Source: an uncultured Clostridia bacterium (GTDB lineage Bacteria > Bacillota > Clostridia > Christensenellales > Borkfalkiaceae). From it: DNA of 5,664 bases. Positions 1-4,261 of the stretch are shown here, in pieces; within the stretch, counting starts at the first letter, position 1, and each line of letters starts with the position of its first letter. The notes beneath the pieces were generated by a model. That model searched no databases. It was not told the origin of the DNA and worked only from the letters and a program-made list of their open reading frames with translations. The position numbers and the translations under genes are program-made. The stretch covers positions 1 through 5,664 of the forward strand of contig CAKQMM010000092.1 of the NCBI GenBank assembly GCA_934254755.1, given 5' to 3'.

Positions 1-4
1 CCAT
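1..4 (-). CDS. groEL: Start of probable groEL chaperonin gene (first codon only)
   Basis: Only an ATG (positions 4-2) and one further base lie in the window, so no protein sequence can be read. The call rests on context. An ideal Shine-Dalgarno site (AAGGAGG, minus strand) sits just upstream, the gap from the groES stop is 14 bases, and groEL follows groES in nearly all bacteria with a CIRCE-controlled groES operon. GroEL would be the 60 kDa double-ring ATPase chaperonin that GroES caps. The start codon is well supported; the identity is inference from gene order. Confidence 0.75.
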
Positions 5-10
5 ATATAA

Positions 11-20
11 CTACCTCCTT
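11..20 (-). promoter_or_regulatory. Strong ribosome binding site for the downstream gene (groEL)
   Basis: Read on the minus strand this is AAGGAGGTAG, a near-perfect match to the anti-Shine-Dalgarno sequence, followed after a short AT-rich spacer (TTATAT region) by ATG at positions 4-2. It starts just after the groES stop codon, so the two genes are almost certainly co-transcribed. It defines the start of the truncated downstream gene. Confidence 0.85.
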
Positions 21-303
21 ATTCAACAACCGCAAGTATGTCGCTTTGTTTTATAATAGTAAATTCTTCGCCGTCAACTTTGAAGTCGCTGCCCGAATAT
101 TTGGCGTACAAAACAACGTCGCCGACTTTAACTTGCATAGAAACTTCTTTGCCGTCGATAACGCCGCCGGGGCCAACTGCAACTACCGTTGCGGTCTGCT
201 GTTTTTCCTGCGACGCGGACGGAAGAATAAACCCCGTTTTCGTCGTTTCTTCTTTATCCGTCGCTTTTACGACGACTTTATCGAACAATGGTCTTATTTT
301 CAT
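19..303 (-). CDS. groES: Co-chaperonin GroES (Hsp10)
   Basis: GroES is the heptameric lid of the GroEL chaperonin; in the cytoplasm it closes the folding chamber in an ATP-dependent cycle. The 94 aa product has the usual length and layout: an N-terminal strand MKIRPLFDKVVVK, a mobile loop at about residues 17-34 holding the GroEL-binding hydrophobic tripeptide (F25-I26-L27, in the context TGFILP), the core VVAVGPG at about 40-46, VKVGDVVLY at about 58-66, and the C-terminal strand ending in ILAVVE. The start is supported by GGAGG at 310-314, six bases upstream. It is the first gene of a minus-strand operon with groEL. The upstream CIRCE element points to repression by HrcA. The tripeptide starts with Phe where Ile is common, a mild variation. 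Confidence 0.97.
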   Translation of the reverse strand: MKIRPLFDKVVVKATDKEETTKTGFILPSASQEKQQTATVVAVGPGGVIDGKEVSMQVKVGDVVLYAKYSGSDFKVDGEEFTIIKQSDILAVVE

Positions 304-343
304 AATCTGCCTCCGATTTATTTGTATTTACAGTTTCAATAAA

Positions 344-370
344 TTAGCACTCTCAGCTTTCAAGTGCTAA
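344..370 (-). promoter_or_regulatory. CIRCE operator (HrcA binding site)
   Basis: The minus strand reads TTAGCACTT, nine bases, GAGTGCTAA. The consensus is TTAGCACTC-N9-GAGTGCTAA, so one arm is perfect and the other differs at its last base. The element begins four bases downstream of the -10 box and covers the expected transcription start, the usual position for repression by HrcA. It also lies in the groES leader. It predicts heat-inducible expression of groES-groEL. hrcA itself is not in the window. Confidence 0.96.
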
Positions 371-374
371 TTAT

Positions 375-402
375 ATTATAGCCTCAAAAAGTTAAATGTC
401 AA
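375..402 (-). promoter_or_regulatory. Vegetative (sigma-A type) promoter of groES-groEL
   Basis: On the minus strand a perfect -35 TTGACA (402-397) is followed by a 16-base spacer and a perfect -10 TATAAT (380-375). Transcription should start near 368, inside the CIRCE element. The sequence upstream of the -35 box is AT-rich, with a run of A on the minus strand at 423-417 that could act as an UP element (inference). Strong promoter plus CIRCE is the standard HrcA-regulated arrangement. Confidence 0.92.
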
Positions 403-462
403 TAGTATAAAGGCGATTTTTTTAAAAAAAATTGAAAATTTTATCGAATATTTTTTTATTTG

Positions 463-491
463 TTGCAAACGCGCGTTTTATATGTTAAACT
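463..491 (+). promoter_or_regulatory. Probable promoter of the dCMP deaminase gene
   Basis: TTGCAA (463-468) and TAAACT (486-491) are separated by 17 bases, and a TG at 483-484 gives an extended -10 (TGTTAAACT). Transcription would start around 498, giving a short leader before the ATG at 522. The 151 bases between the CIRCE element and this gene also contain long T and A runs (417-431, 450-457) and no gene. This is a motif match only. Confidence 0.55.
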
Positions 492-521
492 TTAAATATA
501 TAAAATATTTCGGAGCGTGTT

Positions 522-980
522 ATGGATAAATGGGACAGCCGTTTTATGAAAATGGCAGATTTTATCGGCAGTTGGTCAAGTTGTTATCAGGAAAACAGGC
601 AAGTCGGCGCGGTTATAGTGAGAGATAAGCGAATTATAACGACGGGGTATAACGGCGCGCCGAGCGGGGTTAAAAGTTGTAAAGAAAAGGGCGAGTGCTT
701 GCGTAAAAAATTAAATATCGCTTCTGGCACCCGCTTAGAAAGTTGTTATGCGGTGCACGCCGAACAAAACGCTATAGCGCAAGCCGCAAAACTTGGCGAG
801 TCGGTTGACGGGGCGACCATTTACGTAACCCACCAGCCGTGCACGATATGCACTAAAATGATAATAAATTCGGGCATTAAAAAAGTTATATACAGAAACG
901 GCTACCCCGACGAGTTTTCTAAGGTTTTATTAGACGAAGCAGGGGTTACGCTTATTAAATTCGACGATAATTTAGACTAA
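522..980 (+). CDS. comEB: dCMP deaminase (ComEB-type, zinc-dependent)
   Basis: The enzyme hydrolytically deaminates dCMP to dUMP, the substrate of thymidylate synthase, in the cytoplasm. The 152 aa product carries the cytidine/deoxycytidylate deaminase zinc site: H79-A-E81 (H ligand, E proton shuttle) and P106-C107-x-x-C110. N-terminal features typical of the dCMP subgroup are VGAVIV at 28-33, the nucleotide-contacting stretch TGYNGAPSG at 41-49, and extra cysteines C53, C59 and C75 that could hold a second metal as in some family members (inference). The length is normal. The start is supported by CGGAG at 511-515, six bases before ATG. The cyclophilin gene follows on the same strand after 72 bases. 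In Bacillus subtilis the homologue lies in the comE locus, but no competence gene is seen here, so a role in nucleotide metabolism is the safe reading. Confidence 0.95.
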   Translation: MDKWDSRFMKMADFIGSWSSCYQENRQVGAVIVRDKRIITTGYNGAPSGVKSCKEKGECLRKKLNIASGTRLESCYAVHAEQNAIAQAAKLGESVDGATIYVTHQPCTICTKMIINSGIKKVIYRNGYPDEFSKVLLDEAGVTLIKFDDNLD

Positions 981-1036
981 TTTCGTATTATGTTCGGCGC
1001 GGCGATTTGTCGCTTTTGCCGTAAAATAGAAAATTC

Positions 1037-1041
1037 AGGAG
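1037..1041 (+). promoter_or_regulatory. Ribosome binding site deciding the cyclophilin start
   Basis: AGGAG, 11 bases before ATG 1053. The same reading frame is open back to an ATG at 990, but that start has no comparable site upstream and would add 21 residues unlike any cyclophilin N-terminus. The site therefore favours 1053. The spacing is a little long. Confidence 0.75.
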
Positions 1042-1052
1042 ATATTTATTAT

Positions 1053-1583
1053 ATGGAAAACAAAAAACCCGTCGTAACGATAGCGATGTCGGACGGAAAG
1101 CAGATTAAATTAGAGTTATATCCCGAAGTTGCCCCTAACACGGTCAACAACTTTATAAGTTTGGTAAAAAGCGGTTTTTATAACGGAACATGTTTTCACC
1201 GCGTAATAAGCGGTTTTATGATTCAGGGCGGCGACCCGCTCGGGAACGGTACCGGCGGCCCCGGATACTCGATAAAAGGCGAGTTTAAGTCTAACGGGTT
1301 TAAAAATGATTTAAAGCACGCGCGCGGCGTTATTTCAATGGCGCGCAGCATGCGCCCCGATTCTGCCGGTTCGCAATTTTTTATAATGCACCAAAACGCG
1401 CCGCACTTAGACGGCGAGTACGCGGCTTTCGGCAAGGTTATAGAGGGTTTAGACGTAGTTGACGAAATCGCGGAAACGGACGTTGACTATAACGATATGC
1501 CGCTTGAAGATAAAATAATGAAGCAGGTTACGGTTGAGACTTTCGGCGTTGAATATCCCGACCCCGTTAAGTTCGCAAAATAA
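1053..1583 (+). CDS. Cyclophilin-type peptidyl-prolyl cis-trans isomerase
   Basis: This enzyme speeds cis-trans isomerisation of Xaa-Pro bonds during folding. From ATG 1053 the product is 176 aa with no signal peptide or membrane segment, so it should be cytoplasmic. The whole length is one cyclophilin domain: PEVAPNTVNNF at 24-34, FHRVISGFMIQGGDP at 48-62 with the catalytic arginine R50 plus F55, M56 and Q58, GTGGPGY at 66-72, SMAR at 95-98, and AGSQFFI at 105-111. By motif alignment with human CypA, W121 is replaced by His (H118) and H126 by Tyr (Y123); loss of that Trp commonly goes with weak cyclosporin binding in bacterial homologues (established trend, not tested here). It follows the dCMP deaminase gene by 72 bases, with no convincing promoter between, so co-transcription is likely. 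An upstream ATG at 990 is rejected as the start. Confidence 0.95.
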   Translation: MENKKPVVTIAMSDGKQIKLELYPEVAPNTVNNFISLVKSGFYNGTCFHRVISGFMIQGGDPLGNGTGGPGYSIKGEFKSNGFKNDLKHARGVISMARSMRPDSAGSQFFIMHQNAPHLDGEYAAFGKVIEGLDVVDEIAETDVDYNDMPLEDKIMKQVTVETFGVEYPDPVKFAK

Positions 1584-1645
1584 TTTTTGTTTAGATACCT
1601 ATTGTTAAAACTCAAATTTTTCAAGTATGTTTTTTAAAACGTTGC

Positions 1646-1680
1646 ATAAAAAATTCCGCTACTTTTGCGGAATTTTTTAT
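1646..1680. terminator. Bidirectional rho-independent terminator
   Basis: A perfect inverted repeat has a core stem AAATTCCGC/GCGGAATTT, extending with A-T pairs to 14 base pairs (1646-1659 with 1667-1680) around the loop TACTTTT. T runs follow on the plus strand (1673-1678, 1680-1685) and A runs precede (1648-1653), which become a T run on the minus strand. It lies between the convergent cyclophilin gene (ends 1583) and dnaI-like gene (ends 1691), so it can stop transcription from both sides. Confidence 0.9.
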
Positions 1681-1690
1681 TTTTTAAATT

Positions 1691-2623
1691 TTACTTTCGC
1701 GGCGGAGCGGTGCGTAAATCAACGCCTTTAAACTCAATAAATCTGGTCGTTTGTTTATCGTTTAAACGAGACGCAAGCCTGTCGTTATAACGCGCTTTTA
1801 ATTCGTTTGCGTTTAAGTTGGTCGTTATAATAAACGGCTTTTTAAGTTCTAACCTTGCAGAGATTAGCGCAACCAGATATTCAACCGTAACGTTGTTGTA
1901 GACGGGTTCGGTGCCTAAATCGTCAACGACCAAAAGGTCGCAATTCGTCAAACAATCAAACGTAAACGCTTTATCGAGCGCGCACGTGTGCATTTTTAAA
2001 AATATAGCGTTCAATTCGGTGGCAGTTAAATATATAACGACGTTGCCGTTTTTTTCTGCGGTGTTTGCAATCGCTTTACTTAAATAAGTTTTGCCTGTTC
2101 CCGGCGCACCGCTAAAAACCCAGTTTATAATTTTATTTACGGCGGGCAATTTGTTTGCGTAAGTGCTCAACGCTTCGTAAACCGTTTCTAAATTAGTCGG
2201 CGCGTTAAAAGCGAACGAGGTTAAATCTTTGTTCGCGGCACCCGCCTCACTTAAAATAATCGCGGATAAATATTTGTTTCTGCATTTGCAAGGTTTGCCG
2301 TCGATAAACCCTGTATCTTTGCAAATAGGACAGACGTATTCGTAATTTGAAATTTTATTAAATTTTAATATTTTATCTTTAATTTTTAAAACTTTTTCAT
2401 TTTGAGCGGCGACCTCTTTTTTTAAACTGTCGGCTGACTTATCGCCCGTATATTCGGCTTTTGCAAGCTTAAAATTAAGCGCGCCCGATTCGTTTACGGC
2501 GGTTATGTATTCGGCGTTTTTTTCTAAAACGGAGTCGATTAAACTATCGTAAGCGTGCCGCGCCTCTTTAAGCTCTAAATATTTATCTTCAAGTTTTAAT
2601 TCAAGTTCGTTAAAAATTTTCAT
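1691..2623 (-). CDS. dnaI: DnaI/DnaC-like AAA+ helicase loader
   Basis: The protein is a predicted primosomal ATPase that loads the replicative helicase onto DNA. In the 310 aa product the N-terminal 90 residues are charged and probably helical. A zinc-ribbon-like motif follows (C98-x2-C101, then C112-x-C114), then an AAA+ domain of the DnaC/IstB type: Walker A GAPGTGKT at 172-179, Walker B LLVVDDLG at 230-237, sensor-1 region FIITTNLN at 264-271 (N269), and the arginine-finger motif DRLASRL at 281-287. It is the second gene of an operon. Its ATG overlaps the stop of the DnaB/DnaD-like gene as ATGA, and the upstream Shine-Dalgarno match is weak, so translational coupling is likely. IstB transposition helpers share this AAA+ core, but the cysteine motif, the long N-terminus and the neighbour favour DnaI. 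A hairpin terminator lies just downstream. Confidence 0.92.
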   Translation of the reverse strand: MKIFNELELKLEDKYLELKEARHAYDSLIDSVLEKNAEYITAVNESGALNFKLAKAEYTGDKSADSLKKEVAAQNEKVLKIKDKILKFNKISNYEYVCPICKDTGFIDGKPCKCRNKYLSAIILSEAGAANKDLTSFAFNAPTNLETVYEALSTYANKLPAVNKIINWVFSGAPGTGKTYLSKAIANTAEKNGNVVIYLTATELNAIFLKMHTCALDKAFTFDCLTNCDLLVVDDLGTEPVYNNVTVEYLVALISARLELKKPFIITTNLNANELKARYNDRLASRLNDKQTTRFIEFKGVDLRTAPPRK

Positions 2624-4059
2624 ACTAAATCTTTTATGTCGTCGATATCGTCTATCAACTTATTGAGTTCTTCTTTGCTGTATTCGCGCTCGCTTGCAAA
2701 ATGCGCGCCGCCGTTTTTAGGCGTAGACTTTTTACCCTTTAAGTCCTCAGGGATTTTATCTATCGAGGTAATTCCGTCAGACTTCCAGCGGGATAAAATG
2801 CCGCTAACGTATCTTATGGGTTGAGCGGTGCCGACGGAACGTTTTGCCGCTTCTAAAATCATATCGTCGTTAAAGCCCCAATCGCGCCAGGTTGCAACGC
2901 TGTCACGGTCCCAATCGTTTATTTTGCGGTTGATCGCCAGATTTTCAAACAATTTTTTAATGAACGCGTCGCCTTTAATACGCTTTTCCATAAACGAAAC
3001 GATAGCTTCTTTTGTAATTAGCCCGGATTTATAAAAATTATTTACCGTTTCGTTCATGTCTTCAAGCGTTCTGCGGTTCTTTTTGAAACAATACTCAGAA
3101 ATAAACAAAAGCGCTTCTTCGGTAAAGCCGATATTAAGCCAAGGGGTTACGAAAGCGTTTACCTCACCGTCCACTATTTCAACGTAAATGCCGAGATTTT
3201 TGTTTATTTTATAGGTTAAATCAATGACCGCGTCTTTTAATTTATAATGTTGCAAAACGTCGGTTTCGGTAAAACAGCGGTCGGCGTAAAGCTCGTCGAT
3301 GACCGCGTCGAGCTTTTTAAAGTTTTTGATTTTTCTGTTTTTGCAAATAAATATAATCAGCTCTTGATCGAAACCGTATTTATCAGTCCATTTTTTATAA
3401 ACTTTCAAATCGTCAACGTCGGGGCGTTTTTTGACGGATAATTGTGCGAAAATATCCGATATTTCCTTAGTGTTTGATACGTAACCCGAAAGCTCTTTTT
3501 CGGCAAGTTCCGCAGTCGTTATTCCGCGGGCGATAAAATCTTTCGCAACGGCTAAAACGTACCTGTAGCCGATATCCGAACCCTTTATGTCGATGCAGTA
3601 CTTGACTATCCTTAAAAGAGCGTCTTCGTGAAGCGGTGTGTTTTCAAGGAGGTCAAAATACGCACTGTACTCGGAAACGGAAATCATTTTATCGACAAAC
3701 AAATTTTGCAGACTTTTGGCGAATTTTTCGTACTTTTCGGGTTTATACCTTCTGTATTTAGAGGAAAGCGAACCGACGGGATTATAAGCGACGGAAAACG
3801 GGTCCGTCGCGACTATCGTCAAAAGCCCGTACTCATCCCAGAATTTAAAATAATTTTTTACCTCTTCAACGCTTAGTTCGAGCGCGGCGGCAAAAGCGTT
3901 CACGTCGATTTCGGCTGAGTTTTGGCACATATAAAGCCCGTAAAGGTAAACTTTAACGGCGTCGCCGTCGGCGTCGGGAAGATAATTCGATAAAAATAAA
4001 TTATCGATTACGGTTTTACCCGACGTTTCTAAATCTTTTGAATAATAACAGAAAGACAT
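2620..4059 (-). CDS. DnaB/DnaD-family replication initiation protein with DnaD-like repeats
   Basis: This is probably the helicase co-loader that Bacillus calls DnaB (not the E. coli DnaB helicase); the length, 479 aa, is close to that protein. Residues 15-85 look like a winged-helix region (helical, with SVEEVKNYFKFWDEYGLL at 63-80). Residues about 137-435 contain four related helical units, each ending in an aromatic/aliphatic-x3-I/V-x3-aromatic signature: Y167/V171/F175, L250/I254/Y258, M335/V339/Y343, and Y417/I421/W425. Only the last is the exact YxxxIxxxW motif of the DnaD/DnaB_2 domain. Units 2-4 also begin with W and GF (W224, W307, W391). The C-terminal 45 residues are charged and probably disordered. 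The start is supported by AGGTGA at 4068-4063. The overlap with the dnaI-like gene (ATGA) supports a joint role in helicase loading. The family is secure; DnaB versus DnaD orthology is not settled. Confidence 0.88.
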   Translation of the reverse strand: MSFCYYSKDLETSGKTVIDNLFLSNYLPDADGDAVKVYLYGLYMCQNSAEIDVNAFAAALELSVEEVKNYFKFWDEYGLLTIVATDPFSVAYNPVGSLSSKYRRYKPEKYEKFAKSLQNLFVDKMISVSEYSAYFDLLENTPLHEDALLRIVKYCIDIKGSDIGYRYVLAVAKDFIARGITTAELAEKELSGYVSNTKEISDIFAQLSVKKRPDVDDLKVYKKWTDKYGFDQELIIFICKNRKIKNFKKLDAVIDELYADRCFTETDVLQHYKLKDAVIDLTYKINKNLGIYVEIVDGEVNAFVTPWLNIGFTEEALLFISEYCFKKNRRTLEDMNETVNNFYKSGLITKEAIVSFMEKRIKGDAFIKKLFENLAINRKINDWDRDSVATWRDWGFNDDMILEAAKRSVGTAQPIRYVSGILSRWKSDGITSIDKIPEDLKGKKSTPKNGGAHFASEREYSKEELNKLIDDIDDIKDLV

Positions 4060-4117
4060 TTTTCACCTATGTTTCGACAAATTTTGTAAGTTGCGAGAAT
4101 TGTTAAACAAATTTTTG

Positions 4118-4146
4118 TTGCAATATATTATAAAATATATTAAAAT
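4118..4146 (+). promoter_or_regulatory. Candidate promoter of the hydrolase-like gene
   Basis: TTGCAA (4118-4123) and TAAAAT (4141-4146) are separated by 17 bases. The predicted start near 4153 leaves a leader of about 109 bases before the ATG at 4262. The decamer TTTGTTGCAA (4114-4123) is identical to that at 459-468 in front of the dCMP deaminase gene. No strongly folded leader or known riboswitch is recognisable. The region is very AT-rich, so chance -10 matches are frequent. Confidence 0.45.
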
Positions 4147-4160
4147 ATTACATAAGTCAA
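4132..4160 (-). promoter_or_regulatory. Candidate promoter of the DnaB/DnaD-like - dnaI operon
   Basis: On the minus strand TTGACT (4160-4155) is followed at 17 bases by TATTTT (4137-4132). A perfect TATAAT lies at 4132-4127, but 22 bases from this -35. Transcription would start near 4125-4120, giving a leader of about 65 bases. It overlaps the divergent plus-strand promoter. The -35 box is convincing; the exact -10 is uncertain because the stretch 4122-4150 is entirely A and T. Confidence 0.45.
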
Positions 4161-4261
4161 GCGAAGACGGCTTTTAAATTTTTCAATACTAAATCTTGCG
4201 CTTTAAGGTTTATGTAAATACAATCTTTCAGCGTTTTTGACTTTTTTAATTAAAGGTGATT

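Noticed and set aside
38..370. Plus-strand open frames opposite groES
   Set aside because: They lie antisense to a clear groES gene and across the CIRCE element, and their products match no recognisable protein pattern.
417..431. T7A8 tract as a terminator
   Set aside because: There is no GC stem; it is a plain AT tract between divergent promoters, more plausibly an UP-like element or curved DNA.
990..1052. N-terminal extension of the cyclophilin from an upstream ATG at 990
   Set aside because: The 21 added residues do not resemble a cyclophilin or a signal peptide, there is no good ribosome binding site before 990, and AGGAG precedes the ATG at 1053.
1691..2623. IstB transposition helper of an IS21-type element
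   Set aside because: No istA transposase or terminal repeats are present, and the cysteine motif and the overlapping DnaB/DnaD-family partner indicate a chromosomal helicase loader.
2636..3876. Plus-strand open frames opposite the DnaD-repeat gene
   Set aside because: They are shadows of the 479-residue minus-strand gene; none shows a domain motif or start signal.
4154..4243. Inverted copies of TTGACTT (4154-4160 minus, 4237-4243 plus) as a leader hairpin
   Set aside because: Seven base pairs closing a loop of about 76 bases is weak and likely to occur by chance in this AT-rich leader.
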